A program made the translations under genes and the position numbers. Shown one piece after another: positions 15,056-21,932 of a stretch of 25,216 nucleotides of DNA (position 1 is the first letter of the stretch; each line of letters opens with the position of its first letter). Source of the DNA: an uncultured Clostridia bacterium (GTDB lineage: Bacteria; Bacillota; Dehalobacteriia; UBA4068; JAAVYR01); assembly GCA_946562005.1 (NCBI GenBank), contig CAMNVD010000008.1:1-25216 (forward strand). The letters run 5' to 3'. The notes below the pieces were generated by a model. It was not told the DNA's origin, did no database searches, and saw only the letters and a program-made list of their open reading frames with translations.

Positions 15056-16471
15056 TTATTTATTTTGCTTCCAGCGAGGACCTTGTGCCGTGTCCTCGAT
15101 AACAATATCCAATGCTTTCAGCCCATCACGGATTTGGTCTGCCAGCGCCCAGTTTTTTTCCGCCCGGGCCTTGGTGCGGATGTTCATGATGAGCTCCATG
15201 AGCCCATCTGTTAAATCATCCCGTTCCCCTTCTTCAGGAAGGACTACCCCCAATACACTATGCCATTCAGTAAACAAATCTAATGCAGCCTGGAGCTGCT
15301 TTTTATCGGCATTGTTTTCCTTCAGACAGCTATTCACTTCCCGACAAAAGTCAAAAATCACAGCAATGGCCAGCGCCGTATTAAAGTCATCATCCATGGC
15401 AGCGATAAAATCTGCCCGAGCCTGTTCCACGGCAACTGCCAGCGTATTTTCACCAGAAGAACTAGATACAGCTTCATCTGCTATTTGTTGTTGCAAATTC
15501 ATGACGCAGTTATGTATCCGTTCCAATCCCTTTGCCGCCACCGACAGCTTTTCATCATCGAAGTCAATAGGACTGCGGTAGTGGGTAGAGAGCAGGTAGA
15601 ACCGCACCACTTCCCCAGGAAATTTATCCAATACATCCCGTAGCAGGAAGAAGTTGCCCAGAGATTTGGACATCTTTTCCTGGTTCACCGTGATAAAGCC
15701 GTTATGAAGCCAATACTTTGCCATTTCCGCTCCGCAAAGAGACTCAGATTGCGCAATCTCATTTTCATGATGCGGAAAAATCAGGTCTGCCCCGCCGCCA
15801 TGGATGTCAAAGTGCGGCCCCAAATATTTCTTACTCATAGCTGAGCATTCGATGTGCCAGCCAGGACGTCCCATACCCCAGGGACTTTCCCAGGCAGGTT
15901 CGCCCGGCTTTGCCCCTTTCCAGAGGGCGAAATCCATAGCGTCTTCTTTTACCTCGCCCACTTCTACCCGAGCGCCGGCCATCATGTCGTCCAGGTTCCG
16001 CTTGGAGAGCTTGCCATAGTCGGCGAAGGAACGCACCCGGAAATAGACGTCATTTCCCGCCACATAAGCATGGCCCGTGTCAATAAGCTCTTGTACCATC
16101 TGGATGATTTCCGGCATATGCTGGGTTACCTTGGGATGAATATCTGCTGGCAGGATTTTGATTTTGGCCACATCTTCCTGATAAGCCTTGATATACTTCT
16201 CGGCTACAGCCGCCGCTGTGATACCTTCTTCACCAGACCGTTTGATGATTTTATCATCTACATCAGTGAAGTTTTGCACATAAGTCACCTGATATCCCCG
16301 GTAAAGAAAATAGCGGCGAATAGTATCAAACACCGTGATAGGACGAGCATTGCCTACATGGATGTAGTTATATACCGTAGGCCCGCACACATACATACCC
16401 ACCTTCCCCTCTTCCAGGGGGATAAAGGGTTCCTTTTTCTGATGTAACGTATTATATACCGTAATACTCAT
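15056..16471 (-). CDS. cysS: Cysteinyl-tRNA synthetase
   Basis: Class I enzyme charging tRNA-Cys. Length 471 is standard. Zinc ligands in the active site are visible: Cys29 (MYVCGPTVYNYIHVGNAR), Cys209 (WHIECSAMS) and His234/Glu238 (FPHHENE). The HIGH motif appears as IHVG (37-40) and the second signature is KMSKS (267-271 by my count). DALR-type C-terminal helices run from about 310. ATG at 16471 follows AGGTGG. It belongs to the conserved gltX-cysS-mrnC order; cysE, often between gltX and cysS, is absent. Confidence 0.97.
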   Translation of the reverse strand: MSITVYNTLHQKKEPFIPLEEGKVGMYVCGPTVYNYIHVGNARPITVFDTIRRYFLYRGYQVTYVQNFTDVDDKIIKRSGEEGITAAAVAEKYIKAYQEDVAKIKILPADIHPKVTQHMPEIIQMVQELIDTGHAYVAGNDVYFRVRSFADYGKLSKRNLDDMMAGARVEVGEVKEDAMDFALWKGAKPGEPAWESPWGMGRPGWHIECSAMSKKYLGPHFDIHGGGADLIFPHHENEIAQSESLCGAEMAKYWLHNGFITVNQEKMSKSLGNFFLLRDVLDKFPGEVVRFYLLSTHYRSPIDFDDEKLSVAAKGLERIHNCVMNLQQQIADEAVSSSSGENTLAVAVEQARADFIAAMDDDFNTALAIAVIFDFCREVNSCLKENNADKKQLQAALDLFTEWHSVLGVVLPEEGERDDLTDGLMELIMNIRTKARAEKNWALADQIRDGLKALDIVIEDTAQGPRWKQNK

Positions 16472-16526
16472 ATTCCACCACCTATTTCTTACTATTTCTC
16501 ATTATTCTTGTCGCTCTTATTATTCT

Positions 16527-16560
16527 AGTCATTCTTAGGAACGCAAGCGACAAAGAATCT
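16527..16560 (+). repeat. Dispersed repeat, copy 4 (tandem pair, left)
   Basis: 34 bases beginning AGTCATTCTTA and ending ACAAAGAATCT. It stands four bases before another copy, both in the gap between gltX and cysS. Confidence 0.65.
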
Positions 16561-16564
16561 TTAT

Positions 16565-16598
16565 TGTCATTCTGAGGAGCATTCGCTCCGAAGAATCT
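16565..16598 (+). repeat. Dispersed repeat, copy 5 (tandem pair, right)
   Basis: 34 bases with perfect ends. The longer centre contains a small perfect hairpin, GGAGC-ATTC-GCTCC. It ends six bases before the gltX stop codon. Confidence 0.8.
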
Positions 16599-16604
16599 TT
16601 GCTT

Positions 16605-18032
16605 CTATTTATATGCCGCTTCTAAGCGAGCCGATACTTTTTCTTTTCCCATCAAAGCCATGATTTTATCAATGTCCGGCCCATGGCATTCCCCTGTCAC
16701 CGCTGCACGGATTGGCATATAGACAGCAGCGCCCTTATACCCTGTTTCTTTGCAGAGCTGCTTGATGGCAGTGCGGATATTTTCCGGGGTAAACGCTTCC
16801 ATCTCATTGATTTTTTCTGCCATTACCTGAAGGACAACAGGCACCTGTTCCCCAGCCATCACTTCCTGCACCTGTTCGCTAGGTTCCGGCATTTCCCCTT
16901 CGATGAGAGGCATTAGCTCTTTGATGTCGGCAAAACAGCTCAGGTGATTGGCCATGGTTTCTGCCAGCAAGTTCAGTCTTGGTGTGTCGTTTTGCCACCC
17001 AGCAGAGAGGTGGGGGAGAATCCCTGCTGCAATGTCTTCTATCGGCAACTTCCGTAAATATTGCCCATTGAGCCAGCGCAGTTTATCCATGTCAAAGACA
17101 GCCGGACTTTTGGATACTCTGTCCAAGGAGAATTCTTCTACCAGCTGTTCCAGGGTAAAGATTTCTTCTTCTTTTTCCGGCGCCCAGCCAAGAAGGGCTA
17201 AGAAGTTTACCAGCGCTTCCGGCAAGAACCCTTGTTCTTTATAGTTGACTACCGATACAGAGCCATGGCGTTTGCTCATTTTGCTCCGGTCTTTGCCCAG
17301 GATTAAGGAGATATGGGCAAATTTCGGCGTAGGATAGCCCAGCGCTTCATAGAGCAGGATTTGTCTAGGTGTGTTGGAGAGGTGTTCTTCCCCACGAATC
17401 ACATGGGTGATTTCCATGGTGTAGTCGTCTACTACCACCGCAAAGTTGTAAGTAGGAATACCGTCAGACTTCATAATGACGAAATCCCCTACCCCATCAC
17501 TTTCAAAGGTAACATCCCCCCGCACCAAGTCAGGAATAAGGATTTGTTCTCCTGCCGGCACCCGGAAACGGACAACAGGCTTTCTGCCTTGGGCTTCCAG
17601 TTCACGCCGCTGTTCTTCTGTTAAGTTACGGCACCTCCCAGAATAATGAGGAGTTTCCCCTTTCTCTTGTTGAGCCGTCCGTTCCGCTTCGATTTCTTCT
17701 TCACTGCAATAGCAGTAATAGGCTTTTCCTTCGTCGATGAGCTTTTGCGCAATGGCACGATAAGTTTCCAGCCGTTCCATTTGCCGGTAGGGCGCATAAG
17801 GACCGCCGATATCAATCCCTTCATTCCAGGTAATCCCCAGCCAACGAAGGGAATCTTTGATGTTTTCTTCTGATTCCGGTGTAGAACGGTCTCGGTCTGT
17901 ATCTTCGATGCGCACGATAAAATCGCCGCCGTTTTTCTTAGCTAATAAATAATTAAATAACGCAGACCGTGCCCCGCCAATATGGAGCGGCCCCGTAGGA
18001 CTAGGGGCAAATCGTACCCGTAACTTTGTCAT
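16605..18032 (-). CDS. gltX: Glutamyl-tRNA synthetase
   Basis: Class I enzyme charging tRNA-Glu; in many Bacillota it also misacylates tRNA-Gln for later amidation, which cannot be decided here. From the ATG at 18032 (GAGGAG eight bases upstream) the protein is 475 aa, the family's normal size, and begins right at the FAPSPTGPLHIGGAR motif (HIGG 17-20). The longer frame upstream lacks support. A zinc-type cluster CYC...C (107-109, 134) and the second signature KMSKR (251-255) are visible. The C-terminal anticodon-binding part fills about 320-475. It is first in the leftward cluster, diverging from the TerC-family gene. Confidence 0.97.
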   Translation of the reverse strand: MTKLRVRFAPSPTGPLHIGGARSALFNYLLAKKNGGDFIVRIEDTDRDRSTPESEENIKDSLRWLGITWNEGIDIGGPYAPYRQMERLETYRAIAQKLIDEGKAYYCYCSEEEIEAERTAQQEKGETPHYSGRCRNLTEEQRRELEAQGRKPVVRFRVPAGEQILIPDLVRGDVTFESDGVGDFVIMKSDGIPTYNFAVVVDDYTMEITHVIRGEEHLSNTPRQILLYEALGYPTPKFAHISLILGKDRSKMSKRHGSVSVVNYKEQGFLPEALVNFLALLGWAPEKEEEIFTLEQLVEEFSLDRVSKSPAVFDMDKLRWLNGQYLRKLPIEDIAAGILPHLSAGWQNDTPRLNLLAETMANHLSCFADIKELMPLIEGEMPEPSEQVQEVMAGEQVPVVLQVMAEKINEMEAFTPENIRTAIKQLCKETGYKGAAVYMPIRAAVTGECHGPDIDKIMALMGKEKVSARLEAAYK

Positions 18033-18349
18033 TTCACAATCTCCTCTCGCTTTACATAAACTATAACCAAATAAGACCGGCCTCGCTCCAGTCATTGATG
18101 AGCACAGCAACCAAGGCTCGTCTTTTTCTATCAACATATATCAGTTTATTTTATCACGGTTTACTTAAAAATCCTAGTGTTTCCCTAGCAAAGTTTTTAC
18201 TTTTTACTTTTTCCCGCCTTCCTGTCATTCTGAGCAAATCGTTAGCGTAGTCGAAGAATCTATCAGCTCGTATACTCCTAAAAACGTCATTAAGCAGGAA
18301 ACATGATTCTTGAAAAAAATCCCTTACCTTTATTGCGAAAGGAGAACCC
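18033..18349. other. Divergent intergenic region between gltX and the TerC-family gene
   Basis: 317 bases holding one long dispersed repeat. Promoters for both neighbours must lie here, but I find no confident boxes. There is no visible T-box (no specifier-type antiterminator sequence) before gltX and no yybP-ykoY-like manganese riboswitch before the TerC-family gene. Confidence 0.5.
18223..18261 (+). repeat. Dispersed repeat, copy 6 (long centre)
   Basis: 39 bases, the longest copy: perfect TGTCATTCTGAGC and CGAAGAATCT ends with an expanded centre. It lies between the divergent gltX and TerC-family genes. Confidence 0.75.
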
Positions 18350-19090
18350 ATGCTGGAAACCCATTTTTTCACCGGTCTGGAATATTTCACCACCCATCCT
18401 CCCAGCGAAATCATCTGGACTATCCTCACCGTCACCATGATTGATTTGGTCTTAAGCGGTGACAATGCCGCTATCATCGCTTTGGCCGTCAGAGGCCTGC
18501 CCCAAGCTATCAAAAAGAAAGCCGCCGCTTACGGCATTACCATCGCCATCATCCTGCAAGTAGCCTTCACCCTGATGGCCACCTGGCTCATGACCATCCC
18601 CTACCTTACCGCTATCGGCGGCGTCTCCCTGCTTTTCATTACCTGGAAGCTCTTAACAGACCACAATTATGAGGAAGACTTATCCCCCGGGCCGGATAAA
18701 GAGGAAAAGTCCTTCCCCGAGGCGCTGTTGTTTATTGTTCTCGCCAATCTATCTATGTCTTTTGATAATGTGCTGGGGGTGGCAGGCGCTGCCGGCGGCA
18801 ATTATCTGTTGGTCTTTTGCAGTCTGCTTTTATCCATCCCCCTGCTCATATTAGGCTCCGGCTGGATAGGCAGACTCATGGAGCTATTCCCGCCCGTCAT
18901 CTATATTGGCGGCGGTATTTTGGCTCACACCGCCGTCAATATGATATGCACCGATACCGCCTTAAATCTAACTGCCCGGATAGCACCTCTTAGCGGCAGC
19001 TTCCTCGGCTGGATAGTAGGCCTTTCCATTATTATTTATGGCTGTACAAAGAAAGCGCTGCCCACCGCCGGCCGCTCCCCACGTAAGTAA
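18350..19090 (+). CDS. TerC/YjbE-family integral membrane protein
   Basis: A 246-aa membrane protein with about seven hydrophobic segments. It shows the two TerC signatures, an acidic motif within a membrane span: MIDLVLSGDNAAIIAL (about 30-45) and LSMSFDNVLGVAG (about 133-145). Family members such as YjbE, YkoY and MeeF-type proteins are linked to manganese export or metallation of secreted proteins, so metal-ion transport is likely but inferred. ATG at 18350 has AAGGAG five bases upstream. It is one of only three rightward genes and ends in a shared bidirectional terminator. Confidence 0.9.
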   Translation: MLETHFFTGLEYFTTHPPSEIIWTILTVTMIDLVLSGDNAAIIALAVRGLPQAIKKKAAAYGITIAIILQVAFTLMATWLMTIPYLTAIGGVSLLFITWKLLTDHNYEEDLSPGPDKEEKSFPEALLFIVLANLSMSFDNVLGVAGAAGGNYLLVFCSLLLSIPLLILGSGWIGRLMELFPPVIYIGGGILAHTAVNMICTDTALNLTARIAPLSGSFLGWIVGLSIIIYGCTKKALPTAGRSPRK

Positions 19091-19106
19091 ACTCGCTACC
19101 TCATCT

Positions 19107-19142
19107 TGTCATTCTGAAGAGCATTTATGCGACGAAGAATCT
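19107..19142 (+). repeat. Dispersed repeat, copy 7
   Basis: 36 bases with perfect ends and an 18-base centre, between the TerC-family stop codon and its terminator, so it is in the 3' UTR. Unlike most copies it is on the coding strand of the neighbouring upstream gene. Confidence 0.8.
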
Positions 19143-19177
19143 AAAAAGAGAACGGAATGTTTTCCGTTCTCTTTTTT
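19143..19177. terminator. Bidirectional terminator between the TerC-family gene and the XRE repressor
   Basis: AAAAAGAGAACGGAA pairs perfectly with TTCCGTTCTCTTTTT around a four-base loop, with T runs on both strands. It serves the convergent pair. Confidence 0.92.
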
Positions 19178-19179
19178 AA

Positions 19180-19437
19180 TTAAGGTTCGTATTTGTTAAT
19201 CGGAACTAAACCACTAAAAATTTCTTCATAAGAAGTATGTAATACTGTTTTTAGGACAATTAAATCGCTAATAAAAATATTTCTTTTTCCACTCTCAATT
19301 TGCGCATAAGTAGATTGCAACATCGGTCTACCTTCAATAGCCATTTTGGCGCAAACCTCATTTTGTGTTAAATTTCTTGCCTTTCTGATTCTCTGTAAAT
19401 TACTACCAATGCTAATATCTTGTAATAATTTCGCCAT
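19180..19437 (-). CDS. XRE-family HTH transcriptional regulator
   Basis: An 85-aa protein that is almost wholly a Cro/C1-type helix-turn-helix (about 12-70): NLQRIRKARNLTQNEVCAKM, then STYAQIESGKRNIFISDL. There is no sensor or peptidase domain, so it probably works as a small dimeric repressor. ATG at 19437 has only a weak GGTGG upstream. It diverges from two small genes across a 111-base gap with two palindromic sites, one over each promoter region. This indicates autoregulation and repression of the divergent pair. Its codon and base use is more AT-rich than its neighbours, which hints at acquisition. Confidence 0.9.
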   Translation of the reverse strand: MAKLLQDISIGSNLQRIRKARNLTQNEVCAKMAIEGRPMLQSTYAQIESGKRNIFISDLIVLKTVLHTSYEEIFSGLVPINKYEP

Positions 19438-19452
19438 ATGCCACCAACCCTT

Positions 19453-19470
19453 TTATCACTCCCTAGTAAT
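19453..19470. promoter_or_regulatory. Probable operator O2, imperfect
   Basis: TTATCACTCCCTAGTAAT resembles the perfect 20-bp site nearby (TTATCACT half intact, other half altered). It lies 16 bases before the repressor ATG, over a weak possible -10 (ATTACT), where bound protein would limit repressor synthesis. Confidence 0.5.
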
Positions 19471-19476
19471 TTCTTC

Positions 19477-19505
19477 TTGATTATCTCATATAAAACGTCT
19501 ATAAT
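19477..19505 (+). promoter_or_regulatory. Sigma-A promoter of the two small genes
   Basis: TTGATT (19477-19482), 17 bp, TATAAT (19500-19505). The -10 box abuts the perfect palindrome O1, so repressor binding would block RNA polymerase. Confidence 0.8.
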
Positions 19506-19524
19506 TATCACTAGATAGTGATAA
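19505..19524. promoter_or_regulatory. Probable operator O1, perfect palindrome
   Basis: TTATCACTAGATAGTGATAA: two perfect 9-bp arms around GA. It covers the end of the -10 box and the expected transcription start of the small-gene pair, a classical repressor position. Confidence 0.8.
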
Positions 19525-19548
19525 CACAAAAAGAAAGGAGAAAAAATT

Positions 19549-19860
19549 TTGTTAAAGCATAAAGATAATCGAACCCAACAAACCCAGAGACTCTTAAGAT
19601 GGATACAAACCTATCCCGCTTGGTGGTACTTAATCTGTACCCCAGGGGCCAAAGAAATGACCCGAGATATGATGTGCAATCTTATTAAACGCCTTGCCGA
19701 CAAAGGTTTTTATGAAATTATTTTCGTATTAATTATGGTACATAGAAACGCTAGCTTTATGAAATTGCTTCCTGAATATATGCTGTTGGATAGCCTAGTC
19801 GACCAATGGCAGAGAGACAAGGACAAACTCATAGACAATGTTATCTATCATCTCACCTAA
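19549..19860 (+). CDS. Small protein of unknown function (103 aa)
   Basis: I do not recognise a family. The start is TTG at 19549 with AAGGAG eight bases upstream; no ATG fits as well. The N-terminal part is basic (KHKDNRTQQTQRLLR), then come an aromatic patch (YPAWWYLIC) and a mainly helical remainder (IKRLADKGFYEIIFVLIMV), perhaps partly hydrophobic but not a clear membrane span. It is the first gene behind a repressor-controlled promoter and is followed after 15 bases by the DUF6809-like gene. Base composition is AT-rich compared with the surrounding housekeeping genes. Confidence 0.8.
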   Translation: MLKHKDNRTQQTQRLLRWIQTYPAWWYLICTPGAKEMTRDMMCNLIKRLADKGFYEIIFVLIMVHRNASFMKLLPEYMLLDSLVDQWQRDKDKLIDNVIYHLT

Positions 19861-19875
19861 GAAAGGAAGATTCTT

Positions 19876-20166
19876 ATGAAAAGCGTACTGCAACAGCTAT
19901 ATGATGGAGAAATCGCTCCAAGAGAACTATATACCAAACGTCTCAAAGCATACCAACAACTACTCCACGAAAACGGTACCTACATTGAAAATTTTCAAGA
20001 AGAGCTATCTAAGATAAACCCTGATTTGGGCGACCGCTTTATGGATATTTTAGAACGTCATTGGCAGGAAGCACCCTGGGAATATACCCAACTCTTTCTG
20101 GACAGCTTTTGTCTGGGAGCTAGAATCATGCTGGAGATTTGTGAGAAGGAGTTTGGGGAGGAGTAA
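19876..20166 (+). CDS. DUF6809-like small protein (96 aa)
   Basis: The N-terminus MKSVLQQLYDGEIAPRE and the C-terminal FLDSFCLGARIMLEI match the pattern I know from the DUF6809 family of small helical proteins of Clostridia and relatives; this is by memory, not a search. No function is established. ATG at 19876 has AAAGGAAG six bases upstream. It is in one transcript with the 103-aa gene and so is under the XRE repressor. It has no membrane span or catalytic motif. Confidence 0.8.
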   Translation: MKSVLQQLYDGEIAPRELYTKRLKAYQQLLHENGTYIENFQEELSKINPDLGDRFMDILERHWQEAPWEYTQLFLDSFCLGARIMLEICEKEFGEE

Positions 20167-20179
20167 CAGCTGCTTGTTC

Positions 20180-20566
20180 CCTCTGACAGTTGGGCAAGTG
20201 CAAAGATTTACTTTGGGATTATCTCTTAACTTCTTTTAGAAAAAGAAGCAAAAGTGCAATCTGGTTGTCTTAACCTGGCAGCCTCGCCATGAGACAACGT
20301 TCCCCGCGACAAACAGATTGCCTTCCCCGACAAGTTGTGAAGGCATTACCTAGTAACTCGTACAATAAAGCTATCATAAAGAAATACACACTGCCGCCAA
20401 CCAAACCTGCCCAAGTCATCGGGGAGCCGCCGCCTGTTTGCCGAGGGGAGAGAAACGTAGTGGCGACGCTGTTACCAAGGCAACCAGGCGGCAATTTTGG
20501 TTCTTTTTGAAAAAGAACAGATAACTAACCCAATGTAGTGCGCTATACTTGCCCAATTGTCAGAGG
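20180..20566. repeat. 387-bp imperfect palindromic element (MITE-like)
   Basis: The left end (CCTCTGACAGTTGGGCAAGT) matches the reverse complement of the right end at 19 of 20 bases, and resemblance continues inward through most of both arms. Shared inner blocks include TTCTTTT(T/A).AAAAAGAA hairpins, CTGGTTG(T/C)CTT, GC.TCGCC, CAAACAG and CCCCG. The midpoint is near 20373. Short ORFs of about 73-74 codons on both strands are by-products of the palindrome. TTGTT occurs next to both ends, offset by one base, and may be a target duplication or chance. No transposase is present. It lies between convergent genes and may also fold as a long RNA hairpin. Confidence 0.75.
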
Positions 20567-20609
20567 TTGTTAGTAACTTTTTAATAATGCATACATTACT
20601 TTCCATGAT

Positions 20610-20645
20610 AAAAAGGACCTGCAATTTTCATTGCAAGTCCTTTTT
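20610..20645 (-). terminator. Intrinsic terminator of ilvC
   Basis: A 16-bp stem (20610-20625 with 20630-20645, one G-U wobble on the minus strand) and loop GAAA, with T run. It follows the ilvC stop by 13 bases and is nearly the same sequence as the fba terminator. Confidence 0.9.
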
Positions 20646-20658
20646 GGATTCTCTATGA

Positions 20659-21657
20659 CTATTTTCTATCTTTGAGCCATGGCATCATGCCGCGGAGCTG
20701 TTTGCCTACTTTTTCGATTAAATGTTCTTTGCCTTGTCTTGCATAAGCGTTAAAGGCAGGTCTGCCTGCTTGGTTTTCCAAAATCCAGTTTTTGGCGAAG
20801 GTGCCGTTTTGGATTTCCGTCAAGATTTGTTTCATTTCTGCTTTGGTTGCGTCGTTGACGATACGGGGACCGGATACATAGTCGCCCCATTCAGCCGTAT
20901 CAGAAATAGAATACCGCATCATGGAAATACCATCTTCATACATTAAGTCTACTATCAATTTTAATTCATGCAAACATTCAAAGTAAGCGATTTCCGGTTG
21001 ATAGCCGGCGTTTACTAATGTTTCAAAACCGCCCATTACCAAGTGAGATACCCCACCACAGAGCACTACTTGTTCACCGAATAAGTCGGTTTCTGTTTCT
21101 TCTTTAAAGGTGGTTTCGATAACGCCTGCCCGGGTGCCGCCGATACCTTTGGAATAAGCAAGAGCCAAGTCTTTGGCTTGTCCAGAAGCGTCTTGGAATA
21201 CAGCAATGAGGTTCGGTGTACCGCCGCCTTGGGTATATACCCGTCTTACTAAGTGGCCAGGGCTCTTTGGCGCTACCATTACCACGTCAACGCCTGCCGG
21301 AGGCACGATTTGCCCGAAGTGGATGTTAAAGCCGTGAGAAAAACCCATTACCATACCAGGTTTTAGGTAAGGCAAAATTTCTGTTTTGTAGATAGCCCCC
21401 TGGACTTCATCAGGCAATAAGATTTGGATGTAGTCGGCAGCTTGTACTGCTTCAGCAATGCTTACCGGCTTGAAGCCTGCTTCTACCGCTTTGTCATAGT
21501 TGGCAGAGCCTGGACGTTGGGCCACGATAACCTCTACCCCACTGTCCCGTAAATTTAATGCTTGGGCATGACCTTGGCTGCCATAACCAATAATCGCTAC
21601 CTTTTTCCCTTCTAATAAGGATAAATCAGCGTCATTGTCATAATACATTTTTGCCAT
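20659..21657 (-). CDS. ilvC: Ketol-acid reductoisomerase
   Basis: NADPH- and Mg-dependent isomerisation and reduction of acetolactate in valine, leucine and isoleucine synthesis. At 332 aa it is the short class I form. Visible: dinucleotide-binding GYGSQGHA (24-31), the cofactor loop QRPGSAN (48-54, Arg and Ser suggesting NADPH), His108 in SHGF, and Mg ligands Asp191 and Glu195 (DLFGEQ) and Glu227 and Glu231 (ECLHE). ATG at 21657 has GAGG upstream. No ilvB, ilvN, ilvD or leu gene is adjacent; it appears to be a single-gene unit with its own terminator and a possible promoter in the 275-base gap after dnaB. Confidence 0.97.
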   Translation of the reverse strand: MAKMYYDNDADLSLLEGKKVAIIGYGSQGHAQALNLRDSGVEVIVAQRPGSANYDKAVEAGFKPVSIAEAVQAADYIQILLPDEVQGAIYKTEILPYLKPGMVMGFSHGFNIHFGQIVPPAGVDVVMVAPKSPGHLVRRVYTQGGGTPNLIAVFQDASGQAKDLALAYSKGIGGTRAGVIETTFKEETETDLFGEQVVLCGGVSHLVMGGFETLVNAGYQPEIAYFECLHELKLIVDLMYEDGISMMRYSISDTAEWGDYVSGPRIVNDATKAEMKQILTEIQNGTFAKNWILENQAGRPAFNAYARQGKEHLIEKVGKQLRGMMPWLKDRK

Positions 21658-21708
21658 GTTTTACACCTCATCCATTCTATATATTTTATAAGATTACCAT
21701 TCATCCGT

Positions 21709-21736
21709 TGTCATTCTGAGCAAATGCAAAGAATCT
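21709..21736 (+). repeat. Dispersed repeat, copy 8
   Basis: 28 bases, TGTCATTCTGAGCAAATGC followed by AAAGAATCT. It lies in the ilvC leader, about 50 bases before the start codon. It differs from copy 9 at one base. Confidence 0.8.
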
Positions 21737-21779
21737 TTTCAGAATCACAATAAACGCATCACCATGATAAGATAAAACT

Positions 21780-21809
21780 ATCTTACCACATCTATATCTT
21801 CTTATGCAA
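21780..21809 (-). promoter_or_regulatory. Possible promoter of ilvC
   Basis: On the minus strand, TTGCAT (21804-21809), 18 bp, TAAGAT (21780-21785). The boxes are near consensus but the region is AT-rich, so this is tentative. A small hairpin (TAAGATA-GTTT-TATCTTA) overlaps the start region. Confidence 0.4.
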
Positions 21810-21897
21810 TTATCATTTTTTCAGATTCTACTTTTGCCCATTCAAAACAAATACATCATATGTCCCGCTAAGTAAATATACCATATGGCATTCTGAA

Positions 21898-21925
21898 TGT
21901 CATTCTGAGCAAATGCGAAGAATCT
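21898..21925 (+). repeat. Dispersed repeat, copy 9
   Basis: 28 bases with perfect ends, seven bases after the dnaB stop codon. It matches copy 8 except for one base. Confidence 0.8.
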
Positions 21926-21932
21926 AATTACT

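Noticed and set aside
15854..16447. 197-codon plus-strand frame opposite cysS
   Set aside because: Antisense to a clear CysRS; no domain or ribosome site.
18033..18222. T-box leader before gltX
   Set aside because: No AGGGTGG-type antiterminator sequence or following terminator hairpin is visible; the same holds upstream of cysS, argS and lysS.
18262..18349. Manganese (yybP-ykoY) riboswitch before the TerC-family gene
   Set aside because: Such genes often carry one, but I could not find its conserved core or paired stems in the short leader.
20270..20510. Two overlapping 73-74 codon frames on opposite strands
   Set aside because: They arise from the palindromic element, are nearly mirror images in content, and have no ribosome sites.
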